64,000 nt of DNA from Geobacteraceae bacterium (lineage in GTDB: Bacteria; Desulfobacterota; Desulfuromonadia; Geobacterales; Pseudopelobacteraceae): contig JANXYR010000079.1 of NCBI GenBank assembly GCA_025355965.1, positions 1 through 64,000 of the forward strand, written 5' to 3'. A program made the position numbers and the translations under genes. Positions 35,892 to 45,403 of the stretch are shown here, in pieces. How positions within the stretch are numbered: the stretch's first letter is position 1; each line of letters opens with the position of its first letter. Under the pieces are notes generated by a model. It ran no database searches. It had not been told where the DNA came from and saw only the letters and a list, made by a program, of their open reading frames with translations.

Positions 35892-35918
35892 TGTACTTCC
35901 TCCAACCCGATAAACGGG

Positions 35919-35984
35919 ATAAGTGCGTTAACGAAGTTGTCTTATGCCACGAACCGCAGAAAACAACTTCTAACTTACTAAAAT
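35919..35984. repeat. Palindromic intergenic repeat, copy 2
   Basis: The stretch begins ATAAGTGCGTTAACGAAGTT and ends AACTTCTAACTTACTAAA. These are the reverse complements of the two ends of the repeat at 7,581-7,647, while the middle is different. It stands 27 bases upstream of the pgeF start, in its leader or promoter. Confidence 0.65.
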
Positions 35985-36006
35985 TCCTTTTGCCTTCTGG
36001 ACCAAA

Positions 36007-36612
36007 TTAGGCTTTACTGCTGTTGCGTTGTCGCCAGATGTATACCGCTACCAGAGCGGCACTGAACAGAACAACCCAAAGTAGTGCCTTATGTGAATAC
36101 TGCATAATCAGCTGTTGGTTCTCGCCGATTGCATAGCCGATCAACGTCAGGATAGTACACCAGATACCGGCACCAAGAAGAGTATAAACGGTAAATTTGA
36201 GGTGGTTCATCCCCGCTACACCGGCCGGAATTGAAATTAGATGACGAATTACCGGCAGGAGACGGCCGATGAAGGTAGATATCTCACCATGCTGCAAAAA
36301 GAACCGCTCTACCCTTTCGAATTTGTCAGGCGGAATCAGTACGTACTTGCCATATTTGAGGATCAGCGGCCGACCGAGATAGTGAGAAACGTAATAGTTG
36401 GCATATGCCCCGATCATACTGCCGACTGTGCCGCACAGAATGGCAACCCCCATGTTCATCTTACCCTGATAGGCCAGATATCCGGCAGGCGGCATAACCA
36501 GCTCACTCGGCACCGGAATGATTGAGCTTTCCATGGCCATCAGCAGTACAATACCGGGGTAACCCATCGTACCAATCGTGTCCAACAACCACTGGATAAG
36601 GGTGTGTATCAA
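36007..36612 (-). CDS. DedA-family membrane protein
   Basis: A 201-residue membrane protein with the DedA (SNARE-associated/VTT) core: MESSIIPVPSELVMPPAGYLA, GRLLPVIRHLISIPAGVAGM, and several transmembrane helices. DedA proteins are lipid-flipping or proton-coupled proteins for undecaprenyl phosphate or phospholipids. A TTG at 36,612 gives the likely start, because GGGAG lies 5 bases upstream and the frame's next upstream part lacks similarity to the family. Confidence 0.88.
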   Translation of the reverse strand: MIHTLIQWLLDTIGTMGYPGIVLLMAMESSIIPVPSELVMPPAGYLAYQGKMNMGVAILCGTVGSMIGAYANYYVSHYLGRPLILKYGKYVLIPPDKFERVERFFLQHGEISTFIGRLLPVIRHLISIPAGVAGMNHLKFTVYTLLGAGIWCTILTLIGYAIGENQQLIMQYSHKALLWVVLFSAALVAVYIWRQRNSSKA

Positions 36613-36699
36613 GCAAACTCCCTTCGTAAATAGATTAGGATGCCCTTTATACCCCAACTGAACCATTCGGGCAACAGCAGATAAAAAGGAGAAATAACA

Positions 36700-37110
36700 A
36701 TGACAAGGCTGGTAAAAGGATTTCTGGTTATTATCTGTCTGACTTTGACCGCCTGTGCCACCCAGACAGGCCTTAGTGAAGAATTCGATCGGAGCGTGAA
36801 AGAATATAACCGCTTGCTCCGATGGCATGAGATTGAAAGCGCCGGTGTTACCTACATTGATCCGGAACTGCGGGAAGATTATCTGAATCAGGCTGAAACT
36901 CTGAAAAAAAGAGGCCTATCCGTTACTGATTTTCGCATACTCTCCTCTAAATACATTCCGGATAAAAAGTCAGGTGATGTGATTGCTGAATTCGATTATT
37001 ACATTCTGCCTTCAAACAGAATAAAAACGATTTCGTATCGCCAAGATTGGGTCTATCAGGAGAGCATCAAAAGCTGGAAACTTAAAAGCAAGTTGCCGGT
37101 CTTCGAATAA
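36700..37110 (+). CDS. Small lipoprotein, function unknown
   Basis: A 136-residue protein with a lipoprotein signal ([13 protein letters not shown], Cys about residue 20). The mature part, mostly alpha/beta, includes [17 protein letters not shown] and ends KSKLPVFE. I do not recognise a characterised homologue. It is translated from an AAGGAG site and followed after 16 bases by xerC, with which it may be co-transcribed. Confidence 0.7.
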   Translation: MTRLVKGFLVIICLTLTACATQTGLSEEFDRSVKEYNRLLRWHEIESAGVTYIDPELREDYLNQAETLKKRGLSVTDFRILSSKYIPDKKSGDVIAEFDYYILPSNRIKTISYRQDWVYQESIKSWKLKSKLPVFE

Positions 37111-37126
37111 CCAGGAATTATCAAGC

Positions 37127-38041
37127 ATGACACTATCTGAGCAGATTCAACATTTTACTGACTATCTTCAAACCGAGCGTGATGTGTCACCGCACACGGT
37201 GGCTGCCTATAGTAGTGACCTGTCGCAACTGTTGACATTCGTTATGCGTGAAAAAGGAGAGACTGCCTCCGCTCAAGACGTTGACCATCTGCTCCTCAGG
37301 CGCTTTCTGGCCGGACTTTCAAAGGACGCCAAGAAAAGCTCCATTGGCCGTAAACTGGCTGCAATTCGTTCGTTTTTCCGCTTCCTGCTCCGACGCGGCT
37401 CTATTGCCGGAAACCCTGCCGAACTGGTCGCAACGCCAAAAAAAGAGCAGCGACTACCGTTTCATCTCGATATCGATCAGGCTACGACTTTGATGGAAGC
37501 ACCTGACGACCAGCAAAAATACGCCCTGCGCGACCGAGCAATTCTGGAACTGCTTTATTCAAGCGGTCTCCGTGTCTCCGAGCTTACCGGTCTGGATATT
37601 GATGGCCTTGATCTGGTTGGTGGCATGGTGCGAGTGACCGGGAAGGGAGGGAAGGAGCGCATTGTCCCGGTTGGCAGTCGCGCCCTGCAAGCACTACGAA
37701 GCTATCTGGAGACAAGGGGCGATTATGTGTCTAAAGGCGCTCTTTTTCTCAACACTCGCGGTGGCCGCATCAACCGCCGTAGCGTTGCAAGGGTCGTAGA
37801 TGCCCATGTCACCAGAATCGCGGCATTCAAGCGTATCTCACCACACACCCTCAGGCACACCTTTGCCACCCACATGCTGGAGGGGGGTGCAGATCTACGC
37901 GCCATTCAGGAGCTGCTCGGTCACGCTTCACTCTCCACCACACAGAAATACACCCATGTTAGCATCGACCGACTGATGGAAGTCTACGATAAAGCCCACC
38001 CTAAGGCCCACCCTAAGGCCCATACTAAAAGCGGGGAATAA
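37127..38041 (+). CDS. xerC: Tyrosine recombinase XerC
   Basis: A 304-residue integrase-type recombinase: SAM-like N-terminal domain (about 1-90), and a catalytic domain with [10 protein letters not shown] (Arg), [12 protein letters not shown] (Lys), [12 protein letters not shown] (His-x-x-Arg) and [15 protein letters not shown] (His and the Tyr nucleophile). With XerD it resolves chromosome dimers at dif. It lacks the IntI-specific insertion, so it is not an integron integrase. The C-terminus ends in three copies of a KAHPK-type unit from a 12-base tandem repeat, which is not normal for XerC. Confidence 0.9.
   Translation: MTLSEQIQHFTDYLQTERDVSPHTVAAYSSDLSQLLTFVMREKGETASAQDVDHLLLRRFLAGLSKDAKKSSIGRKLAAIRSFFRFLLRRGSIAGNPAELVATPKKEQRLPFHLDIDQATTLMEAPDDQQKYALRDRAILELLYSSGLRVSELTGLDIDGLDLVGGMVRVTGKGGKERIVPVGSRALQALRSYLETRGDYVSKGALFLNTRGGRINRRSVARVVDAHVTRIAAFKRISPHTLRHTFATHMLEGGADLRAIQELLGHASLSTTQKYTHVSIDRLMEVYDKAHPKAHPKAHTKSGE
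37991..38026 (+). repeat. 12-base tandem repeat in the xerC tail
   Basis: GCCCACCCTAAG is present twice in tandem, followed by a diverged third unit GCCCATACTAAA, encoding the [13 protein letters not shown] tail of the recombinase. Confidence 0.8.
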
Positions 38042-38098
38042 GTCGCCTTACTCCCCGCCGTTGATTAAATTGTAATGGCATGCTGCCACTTAGCACCA

Positions 38099-38785
38099 TC
38101 AGCCGATTTTGACTTCTACCTTATCACCTTCACTCACCTTGAGCTTTTTCTCTATTCCGGGGCCAACAACAACTGAGCCATCATATTGGTGGTCCATTTC
38201 TTTCAAGATCATAACCGGAAAGGTGCCGCTGGTGCCTGCAGCAGTATTTGTCAGGATCAGTTTTTTGAAGGGAGTCTTGTAATAGTCCGAGATATATTGA
38301 GATGTAGACTGGCTGACGGCAACCATGCCTAGTGCATCGAAACTCGCACTGGTCTCTTTGTTGGCCAGGTGGCTGATTTTCATCCGCAGCAGGCCTTCGC
38401 CAGACCCTGAGTCTTCTGTAGCTGGTGATTGGACAGATGAAGGAACATCGCTTGGAAGTTTTGCTTCGAGCTTTTTCACTGCGAGTTTAAGCGTTATCGA
38501 CAGAATCTGAAGATTTATGCCGTTGGCACATAACAGAAAGAGCATCGCTCCCGGAAACGCTTTAACAAGGACGTGACCGTCTGTATAGCGAAAATCCAGA
38601 AGATCAAGCGTTTGAGATATTTGCAGACCATGGGTACACTCCAGGGTCAATGAGGCCGCCTGCTTTAGTGATGCTGCATCAATAAGAGCAGAACATGCGT
38701 GTGCAAGCACCTCTCCTTTGGGACTAAAGAGAGCACTGCCCATAACGCCATCTACGCTGTTTATATGTTGCAGGATGTCCTTCAT
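38099..38785 (-). CDS. Roadblock/LC7-like protein with C-terminal beta domain
   Basis: A 228-residue protein. The first 110 residues resemble a Roadblock/LC7 fold (VDGVMGSALFSPKGEVLAH..., GAMLFLLCANGINLQ). A linker follows, then a C-terminal region (about 135-228) of alternating strands, ending LKVSEGDKVEVKIG, of unknown function. It is encoded 12 bases after a PATAN/Roadblock protein. In Geobacter and Myxococcus such pairs act with small GTPases; no GTPase gene is present here. Confidence 0.65.
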   Translation of the reverse strand: MKDILQHINSVDGVMGSALFSPKGEVLAHACSALIDAASLKQAASLTLECTHGLQISQTLDLLDFRYTDGHVLVKAFPGAMLFLLCANGINLQILSITLKLAVKKLEAKLPSDVPSSVQSPATEDSGSGEGLLRMKISHLANKETSASFDALGMVAVSQSTSQYISDYYKTPFKKLILTNTAAGTSGTFPVMILKEMDHQYDGSVVVGPGIEKKLKVSEGDKVEVKIG

Positions 38786-38797
38786 GATACGGTTCCC

Positions 38798-39508
38798 CTA
38801 CTTGGTCTGCACAAATGCAGACTTGATCTCAGCTTCAACGCCGTCCAGACTGCAGTCCGATTTGACCGCGATACTCAAATAGTGCTGTTTGGAATCATAC
38901 AATAGCAGATTGTAATTTGTAGTATGTACTGCGGCAACCTTGATTTCACCCAACCCCATCAGGTCACCGATACCGTTGCCGGTTTTGGCTAACAATACAC
39001 CCTTGGCCGCCAGTGATACCGCTTCGATACTGGAGTCCTGAATCGGTGCGCCCTGTTTATCAAGCAGAACAGCGTAGGTGACATTATTTATTTCCTGCAG
39101 ACGTGCAGCTATTTTACTCATAGTGCGACGTGGCGTAACTGCGGGGCCGGCAGATTTATTGGCTGTTGCACCCGCATTTTCTTCATCAAGGCGCCGCAAT
39201 GCCTCAAGTAGCAAAAAATCGGTGCGATAATGGATGGTGCATACGGTAGAAGTCATTTCCGGGTGAATATTAAACATGCCGCCCGGCCACTTGATAATTT
39301 CATAAATAGCCTGCTCGCCAGATTCCTCACCCTGCACAGCATGTATAATCTCGCCGTCAACAAAATAAATTACACCCTGGCTGTCTCCATATTCTACAGA
39401 AATTGCCCCGGTATATTTATTTTGCCCTTTAAGCTGAATAACATCAGTCAGGGAAAGACCGTCCACCGAACCTTTAAAACCGCTTGTGTCTGGAGACATT
39501 TGTGCCAA
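38798..39508 (-). CDS. PATAN (DUF4388) plus Roadblock/LC7-like protein
   Basis: A 236-residue protein: an N-terminal PATAN/DUF4388 domain (FKGSVDGLSLTDVIQLKGQN, GVIYFVDGEIIHAVQ) and a C-terminal Roadblock-like domain from about 125 (NNVTYAVLLDKQGAPIQDSS...). The start MAQMSPDTSG lies about 150 bases beyond the CoA-transferase terminator. The two domains occur in signalling proteins controlling GTPases or kinases in deltaproteobacteria. Target unknown. Confidence 0.8.
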   Translation of the reverse strand: MAQMSPDTSGFKGSVDGLSLTDVIQLKGQNKYTGAISVEYGDSQGVIYFVDGEIIHAVQGEESGEQAIYEIIKWPGGMFNIHPEMTSTVCTIHYRTDFLLLEALRRLDEENAGATANKSAGPAVTPRRTMSKIAARLQEINNVTYAVLLDKQGAPIQDSSIEAVSLAAKGVLLAKTGNGIGDLMGLGEIKVAAVHTTNYNLLLYDSKQHYLSIAVKSDCSLDGVEAEIKSAFVQTK

Positions 39509-39608
39509 CCTGTAGAAGGGGGATAACTTACATACTATTTACTTGTAACGGCACTACTTAAACCATAACTGCGGAACAAGTTCAAGTATGAATGTTAGTT
39601 AGCCAGAT

Positions 39609-39639
39609 AAAAAGACCCCGCCGGTTTCCCGGCGGGGTC
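39609..39639 (-). terminator. Terminator of the CoA-transferase gene
   Basis: GACCCCGCCGG and CCGGCGGGGTC form an 11-base stem. On the minus strand it is followed by five T's (complement of 39,609-39,613), 28 bases after the gene's stop. Confidence 0.9.
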
Positions 39640-39666
39640 TCATTAATATCTCTAGTAACTAAACTT

Positions 39667-41265
39667 CTAGCCTTCGCAGAGGTCAACCTTGACATCCCAG
39701 TTCTTAAGCTTCATGGTGCCGTTTTTCTCTAGATTGAGATGCATCTTGAAGGCGCGATCCCACATCTGCGGCTCGTGACCAACCTTGCGCTTGAGACAGT
39801 CAGCTTCGGCAATTTTCAGATACTCGTTCAGCTGATCCTTGTAATCCGGGTGAGCACACTTCTCGATTATCAGACGAGCGCGCTCCTTCGGTGCAACTCC
39901 GCGCAAGTCGGCCAGACCCTGCTCAGTGATTACGCAGTCGAGGTCGTGCTCTGTGTGGTCGATGTGCGAGCAGTGTGGTACGACGCAGGAAATGCCTGTC
40001 GGATCAGTCTTGGAAGGACGACTCGACGGAGTATGCATCATCTTTAGATAACCGTTACGCAGGAAGTCGCCGGAACCGCCGAGACCGTTGATCATACGGG
40101 TACCGCCAACCAGAGTGGAGTTGGCGTGTGCATAGATATCAATTTCAACAGGAGTGTTCATGGCGATACAGCCCAAACGACGGATTGGCTCCGGTGCATT
40201 GGAGATCGAGAGCGGACGCAGGGTAATCTTGTCGAAATATTTGTCCATGTTCGCGAAAAATTTCGGGAAACCTGGTTCTGCTGACAGTGAGAGCGAGCAA
40301 GAAGAAGCGTGGTCCAGCTTGCCGGAATCAAACAGGTCGAGCATGGTGTCTTGCAGAACTTCAGTAAAGACGGTCAGATTGGTGAAAGGGCCTTTAGCCA
40401 GACCGCCAATAACAGCGTTGGCGATGGAGCCAACACCTGATTGCAGCGGCAGCAGGTTCTTCGGCAGACGCCCGGCCTTGACTTCCTGGGTAAAAAATTC
40501 GATGACATGGTTAGCAATCGCTTCGGAGGTATCATCCTGCTCGGCAAAAGCGCGGCCCTGGTCACGGAGTTTGGACTCGACCACAGCGATTACCTTGCTT
40601 GGATCGCATGGGATCGAAGTAGAACCAATTCTGGAACCTGCCGATGTGATATTGAAAACCTGACGGTTGGGTGGAGTCAGCGGGGTAATCAGGTCGTGGA
40701 TACCTTTGAAAGATGGCTGTCCGGTGTTTACCTCGATAATGATTTTGTCGCAGATCATCAAGATTTCTGGAATAACACCGCATGATGAGGTTGGTACCAA
40801 GCTACCATCTTCTAGTATTTCGGAAACTTCAATGATGGCGAGGTCTAGCTTGCCGGTTGCGGAATCCTTGGTGTAAAAACCGTAGCCCAAATCCTGAGCA
40901 AACAGGGAAAGATGCTTGTCACCCATACGGATGCGCCCCTGGTTGATACCGGCGGCGATGTCTTTGCCGGTCTGATACGGCCAGCGACGGTCGATCATGT
41001 CATTTATAGCCCAACGGTTTTCAGTCTCGGCTCCAACAGAAGCACCAATGAACAGGTTGAATTTAAGCTTGCCCTGAAGGTTATTTTTTTCAACGTGCTC
41101 AGCAAGAGCGATCGGTACTACTTTTGGATAACCGGCCGGTGTAAAGCCTGACCAACCCAGATTCATGCCATCCTTGAAAAAATCTACGGTCTGCTCGGCG
41201 GGCATTACCTTGCTTAAAAGAGACTTGCATTTTACTCGGTCTTGAAGAGTTCCGTAATCCGACAT
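39667..41265 (-). CDS. Acetyl-CoA hydrolase/transferase family (succinyl-CoA:acetate CoA-transferase type)
   Basis: A 532-residue enzyme of the Ach1/Cat1/AarC group. Motifs are [16 protein letters not shown], the stretch [13 protein letters not shown] with the catalytic glutamate, and [15 protein letters not shown]. In Geobacter the enzyme swaps CoA between succinyl-CoA and acetate in the oxidative TCA cycle. Full length, single gene, with its own terminator and a GGAGG-type ribosome site. The window contains no other TCA genes. Confidence 0.92.
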   Translation of the reverse strand: MSDYGTLQDRVKCKSLLSKVMPAEQTVDFFKDGMNLGWSGFTPAGYPKVVPIALAEHVEKNNLQGKLKFNLFIGASVGAETENRWAINDMIDRRWPYQTGKDIAAGINQGRIRMGDKHLSLFAQDLGYGFYTKDSATGKLDLAIIEVSEILEDGSLVPTSSCGVIPEILMICDKIIIEVNTGQPSFKGIHDLITPLTPPNRQVFNITSAGSRIGSTSIPCDPSKVIAVVESKLRDQGRAFAEQDDTSEAIANHVIEFFTQEVKAGRLPKNLLPLQSGVGSIANAVIGGLAKGPFTNLTVFTEVLQDTMLDLFDSGKLDHASSCSLSLSAEPGFPKFFANMDKYFDKITLRPLSISNAPEPIRRLGCIAMNTPVEIDIYAHANSTLVGGTRMINGLGGSGDFLRNGYLKMMHTPSSRPSKTDPTGISCVVPHCSHIDHTEHDLDCVITEQGLADLRGVAPKERARLIIEKCAHPDYKDQLNEYLKIAEADCLKRKVGHEPQMWDRAFKMHLNLEKNGTMKLKNWDVKVDLCEG

Positions 41266-41465
41266 TTACTACCTCCAGTTTGTTTATTGTGTTTACAGGC
41301 TAACGACCTGCGCTGAAAAACTTCTGAAACAAGTCTTATGTTTAATAATAACTTCATTAATATCAATGCGTTACCTAAAAGCACACTGCGGTTGTGCCGA
41401 AGTAGAACCGGATTTTACGCATACCGATATGTTTCGTCAAGCTAAAAAGTATACATAGAATAACA

Positions 41466-41756
41466 TCAACTTTCGTAATCAACCGCCACAATAGATGAGC
41501 AGACCGCCTTCATGTGAGGAAGTACCTCTCCGGCGTGATACGGATGAACCTGATAGGCCTGCAGATCTTCAAGCAAATCAAAACGGGTTGTGAGCGCAAT
41601 GTCATATGAACGCTCCGATCTGATCAAATCGACACCGACCTCAAGATGGCGAAGCAGATCGATCTTGCCATCCATACTAAGTAGCTTGCTTCTGGTAACC
41701 GCCAGATTTTCAGCGGTGGGATCCGACAGTTTGAATAAAACGATGTGGGTAATCAT
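41466..41756 (-). CDS. Dabb (stress-responsive A/B barrel) protein
   Basis: A 96-residue dimeric alpha/beta barrel protein starting MITHIVLFKLSDPTAEN, the Dabb pattern, with a His-Pro-Tyr-His segment near residue 72. The family includes plant stress proteins and polyketide cyclases; the function here is unknown. It stands alone, with a GGAATCGA-type weak ribosome site. Confidence 0.82.
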   Translation of the reverse strand: MITHIVLFKLSDPTAENLAVTRSKLLSMDGKIDLLRHLEVGVDLIRSERSYDIALTTRFDLLEDLQAYQVHPYHAGEVLPHMKAVCSSIVAVDYES

Positions 41757-41812
41757 GGGTCGATTCCTTTCTTTGTTAAGAGTGAGTTTAGTGTTCTGCT
41801 TGAATATCTAAT

Positions 41813-42517
41813 TTATGCAGGAGGAGGAAGTTGTCGCAGAAAAACTACATACGCACCGCTACCACCCATTCCACTGGGAGCCGGAGTGAATTCCAGAACC
41901 GTCGCCCGCCCTGAATCTCGCAACCATGAAGCAACAGCCTGATGAAGCACAGGTTCTTCGGCTGAATGGATACCTTTACCGGTAATCACCAAAACGGCCT
42001 TTTGTCCCTTCTTTTGGGCAGAAAGCAAAAAACGGGGCAGCGCATCCAGAGCTTCTTCACGCGTCAGGCCATGCAGATCAAGCTGATGACTGACTGAAAC
42101 TACGCCACGTTTCACCTGCCTGAGCCGGTTTCCAGTCAGAGCCTGCAACTCACCTTCATCAGGGACAGAATCGGTAAATTTTGTATCCAGTTTTAGCCTG
42201 CCAATCTCCTCGAGAAAGGCAACCTCTTCTACAATCAGAAACTCTTCTACTGCCTTCCTGGCTGTTTTTTGCAGCGGATGCGATCCTGCTTGAGCCGGTT
42301 TTTTTCCGGAGGATTGAAAAGGTCGCACATCGGCAACCGCTCGCAGGAACAGATCCAGGCTGTTATCAGCCGCTTCAGAGGTTTTTTGAACGGCAGGCTT
42401 AATAGGCTTTACCGGCTCTTTATCCGAAACAGCGATCCCCTTCAGAGCACCAAAAGGGGTAACCTGAAACTCTTTCGCTTTAGGGGAATTGTGATGCTGT
42501 TGCTTTTTCTTTGCCAC
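41813..42517 (-). CDS. Smr-domain protein
   Basis: A 234-residue protein with an N-terminal basic, low-complexity region and a C-terminal Smr domain (about 145-234) with the motifs LDLHGLTREEALDAL and VLVITGKGIHSAEE. Smr domains are DNA or RNA endonucleases or nickases, known from MutS2 and ribosome rescue factors. It lies 6 bases downstream of an OmpA-like gene, so both may be in one mRNA. Confidence 0.88.
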   Translation of the reverse strand: MAKKKQQHHNSPKAKEFQVTPFGALKGIAVSDKEPVKPIKPAVQKTSEAADNSLDLFLRAVADVRPFQSSGKKPAQAGSHPLQKTARKAVEEFLIVEEVAFLEEIGRLKLDTKFTDSVPDEGELQALTGNRLRQVKRGVVSVSHQLDLHGLTREEALDALPRFLLSAQKKGQKAVLVITGKGIHSAEEPVLHQAVASWLRDSGRATVLEFTPAPSGMGGSGAYVVFLRQLPPPA

Positions 42518-42523
42518 TTGTCT

Positions 42524-43372
42524 TTAGTCCTTTGCTACCAGCGTAATTTCAATTCTGCGGTTCTTCGCCCGTCCTTCCTTGGTACCGTTATCAGCTACCG
42601 GTTTATGCTCGGCAAAAGCGGCGGCAGAAAGATTGAGAGGATCAATCCCCTGCTGTTGCAAAAACTTGGTTACATTGATAGCACGAGCGGCTGACAGCTC
42701 CCAATTTGTAGGAAAGGTGCGGGTCAACGCACCAGTGATCTGAACCACATCTGTATGCCCCTCAATACGAATAGCCTTATCAGTTACTTTTTTCAGCGTT
42801 TCAACCATCTTGTTCAGAATCTCCAACCCTTCCGGCTTGACGTCAGCCCTACCGGAATCAAACAGAATGGCAGCCTCCATGTTAACCGTCAGCTTACCCT
42901 TCAACTCGGATATGGTAACCTGCCCCTGCGCAATTTCGTTCTTCATATTGGCGAGAAGTTGCTCGTATGTACCGCTGACCTCTTTAACTTTTTCCTCTTT
43001 TACCCTCTGTAGCTCAGAAATATTATCGTTCAATTTACTGTTTTCAACCTTCAGCTCCGCCACCTGTTGGCGTAATTCACTGATATTATTCAATAAAGTA
43101 TCCGACTTTGCTCTAAGGATCCCTTCCAGCTGTTTTTTATCAGCGGCAAGCACAGCAGCATCCTCGGTAAGACGGTTAAATTTGGCTTTTAAGGCGGTAT
43201 TTTCAAGAACAAGCTTATTGTACGTCTCCTGTAACTCCGTCTGCGCTTTGGACAGTGCATCTGCTTCTTCAACTTTTTTCAAGTACTTGCTTTCGGCAAC
43301 CAGACAGCCACTGGCAGACAGCATAAAAAGGGAACAAACCAGATAAACAAGCAAACGTTTGATCATGACCAA
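42524..43372 (-). CDS. OmpA-like peptidoglycan-binding lipoprotein with coiled coil
   Basis: A 282-residue protein: lipoprotein signal (LFMLSASGC, Cys about 23), a long heptad-rich coiled coil (about 30-150), and a C-terminal OmpA domain (IRIEGHTDVVQITG and NWELSAARAINVTKFLQQQG) that binds meso-diaminopimelate of peptidoglycan. It probably anchors the outer membrane to the cell wall or forms part of a motor/junction. Common in Geobacter. Confidence 0.9.
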   Translation of the reverse strand: MVMIKRLLVYLVCSLFMLSASGCLVAESKYLKKVEEADALSKAQTELQETYNKLVLENTALKAKFNRLTEDAAVLAADKKQLEGILRAKSDTLLNNISELRQQVAELKVENSKLNDNISELQRVKEEKVKEVSGTYEQLLANMKNEIAQGQVTISELKGKLTVNMEAAILFDSGRADVKPEGLEILNKMVETLKKVTDKAIRIEGHTDVVQITGALTRTFPTNWELSAARAINVTKFLQQQGIDPLNLSAAAFAEHKPVADNGTKEGRAKNRRIEITLVAKD

Positions 43373-43552
43373 ACCTCCTGATAAATATTTACCTTGGTCT
43401 TATACCATACAATCCGGATTTTGGTAGCACCTAAATATGCAACTTCCTGAATTTATAGACGTAACAAAACCGGCTCCAGCTTGACATAGCGGCACTTTAA
43501 GACTACAAGAACAACACTAATTCTGTTGAACTTACGCCGTGACGGAGAGCCA

Positions 43553-44332
43553 ATGGCAGCCAAAATATCATTTGTAGGTGCCGGACCTGGAGCGGCCGAC
43601 CTCATCACCATCCGTGGCGCCAGACTACTGCGACATGCCGATGTCGTCATCTTTGCCGGAAGCCTGGTAGACCGGAAGCTCGTGCAACTCTATGCTACCA
43701 AGGCCGATATCTATGATTCAGCCGGAATGACTCTTTCCGAGGTCATAACCGTCATGATGGATGCAGTAGGATCAGGGCAGAGTGTTGTCCGGCTGCACAC
43801 CGGTGATCCATCCATATACGGAGCTATCCAGGAACAGATGGAGGCGTTAGACAGGCTTGGGATCGATTTCCATGTCGTACCTGGCGTAACCAGCGCCTTC
43901 GCCGCAGCGGCAGCGCTTAAGCAGGAACTGACCCTGCCGGAGGTTTCGCAGACGGTCATCATCACTCGTATTGAAGGGCGTACTCCGGTACCGGAGAATG
44001 AGCAGTTGCACGCAATCGCAGCTATAGGTGCCACGATGGTGATCTACCTTTCGGTCGGCATGGTTGAAAAGGTTGTTGATCAATTATTGCAAGGCGCCTA
44101 TACGCCGACCACTCCAGCAGCGGTCGTTTGCCGGGCCTCATGGGATGACGAGCAGATTATTCAATGCACTCTGTCCGATCTTGCCGAAAAAGTTCAGCAG
44201 GCGGGCATTGATCGCCAGGCACTCATAATCGTCGGCGATGTACTGGCCGCCCGCCGTGAAGGCCTCAAGGCAAAATCACTGTTGTACGATGCCGAATTTT
44301 CGCATGGATTCCGGGAGGGGCACATTGCCTGA
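43553..44332 (+). CDS. cobM: Precorrin-4 C11-methyltransferase
   Basis: A 259-residue SUMT-like methyltransferase of the CobM/CbiF type: AAKISFVGAGPGAADLITIRG at the start and HTGDPSIYGAIQEQM. It methylates C11 of (cobalt-)precorrin-4 on the route to cobalamin. The ATG at 43,553 has GGAG 6 bases upstream; a TTG farther up has no ribosome site. cbiG follows, ending within 2 bases. Confidence 0.94.
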   Translation: MAAKISFVGAGPGAADLITIRGARLLRHADVVIFAGSLVDRKLVQLYATKADIYDSAGMTLSEVITVMMDAVGSGQSVVRLHTGDPSIYGAIQEQMEALDRLGIDFHVVPGVTSAFAAAAALKQELTLPEVSQTVIITRIEGRTPVPENEQLHAIAAIGATMVIYLSVGMVEKVVDQLLQGAYTPTTPAAVVCRASWDDEQIIQCTLSDLAEKVQQAGIDRQALIIVGDVLAARREGLKAKSLLYDAEFSHGFREGHIA

Positions 44333-44333
44333 A

Positions 44334-45398
44334 ATGCGGGTCGCAATTGTTGCCATAACCAGAAGGGGAGCTCAGCTGGGCCAGAGGTTATCTGAAAATA
44401 TGGCAGGGCTGGAGTTATATGTATCGCATCGCTACGCAGCTTATGCCGGCAACCGTTACAACAGTTTCGAGCCGACCGAACTGAAATCACAGCTTTCATC
44501 GCTCTGGAATCAGTATGATGGGCTTATATTGATCATGGCAACAGGTATCGTGGTGCGGGTGATAGCCCCGCTGCTGGAGTCAAAGGAAACAGATCCGGCA
44601 ATTGTAGTCATGGATGATGCAGGCAGATTTGCCATTGCTCTCCTTTCCGGACATCTGGGGGGTGCCAACGAGTTGGCCGGGCGCTGTGCCTTCGCCACCG
44701 GAGCCTGTGCTGTCATAACTACCGCCACAGATGCCAACGATCTCCCCTCCTTCGACATGCTAGCCAAGGAGCAAGGATGGGTTATCGATGACATCAACAG
44801 GGTGAAAGCTCTCAACACGCTACTGCTCGATAACGATGAGATTGCCGCCTTTGATCCGACCGGAAAAACCAGCTCCTGGCTACATGGCCAAGGCAACATC
44901 ACCTTTTATGAAACTATTGCCGAGGCTGCCAACAGCGGAGCGCGTGGTTTTTTGTTTATCACCAATCATCAGTTGCCAGAGCAGATCAAACTGAAAAACA
45001 CCCTGATCCTTCGTCCCCGCAATTTGGTACTAGGTATTGGCTGCAATCGCGGCACACCGGCTGATGAAATCGATGAGTTTGTTACGACCCATCTCAAGGA
45101 GCTTTCCCTCTCCCCGAAAAGTATATGCTGCGTCGCCTCGGTAGCGGCTAAACGTGATGAAGCCGGCTTGGTAGAATTTGCCGGACGATTGGCTGTCCCG
45201 CTGCGCTGTTTTGAGGCTGATGAACTGAATCAAATCGCCTTTCCCTCGCCGCCCTCGAAGCATGCTCAGGCAGCAGTTGGTGCCGCCGGTGTCGCTGAAC
45301 CGGCCGCTATTATCGCCTCCGGTGGGGGGCTGTTGCTGCTGGAAAAGGTAAAAACCACGAATGTCACCCTGGCGGTGGCGGAGCTGGAGGAGGGGTAA
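44334..45398 (+). CDS. cbiG: Cobalt-precorrin-5A hydrolase
   Basis: A 354-residue protein with the CbiG N-domain (LSGHLGGANELAGRCA) and C-terminal CobE/GbiG domain (VLGIGCNRGTPADEIDEF). It opens the delta-lactone of cobalt-precorrin-5A, releasing acetaldehyde. A TTG at 44,325, 4 bases after GGGAGGGG, is an alternative start that adds three residues. The gene order cobM-cbiG is part of the anaerobic cobalamin route. No other cob genes are in the window. Confidence 0.92.
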   Translation: MRVAIVAITRRGAQLGQRLSENMAGLELYVSHRYAAYAGNRYNSFEPTELKSQLSSLWNQYDGLILIMATGIVVRVIAPLLESKETDPAIVVMDDAGRFAIALLSGHLGGANELAGRCAFATGACAVITTATDANDLPSFDMLAKEQGWVIDDINRVKALNTLLLDNDEIAAFDPTGKTSSWLHGQGNITFYETIAEAANSGARGFLFITNHQLPEQIKLKNTLILRPRNLVLGIGCNRGTPADEIDEFVTTHLKELSLSPKSICCVASVAAKRDEAGLVEFAGRLAVPLRCFEADELNQIAFPSPPSKHAQAAVGAAGVAEPAAIIASGGGLLLLEKVKTTNVTLAVAELEEG

Positions 45399-45403
45399 TT
45401 GAT

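Noticed and set aside
37127-38041. XerC considered as the integron integrase for the cassette array
   Set aside because: It lacks the extra alpha-helical insertion of IntI and lies 9 kb away; standard XerC length and motifs.
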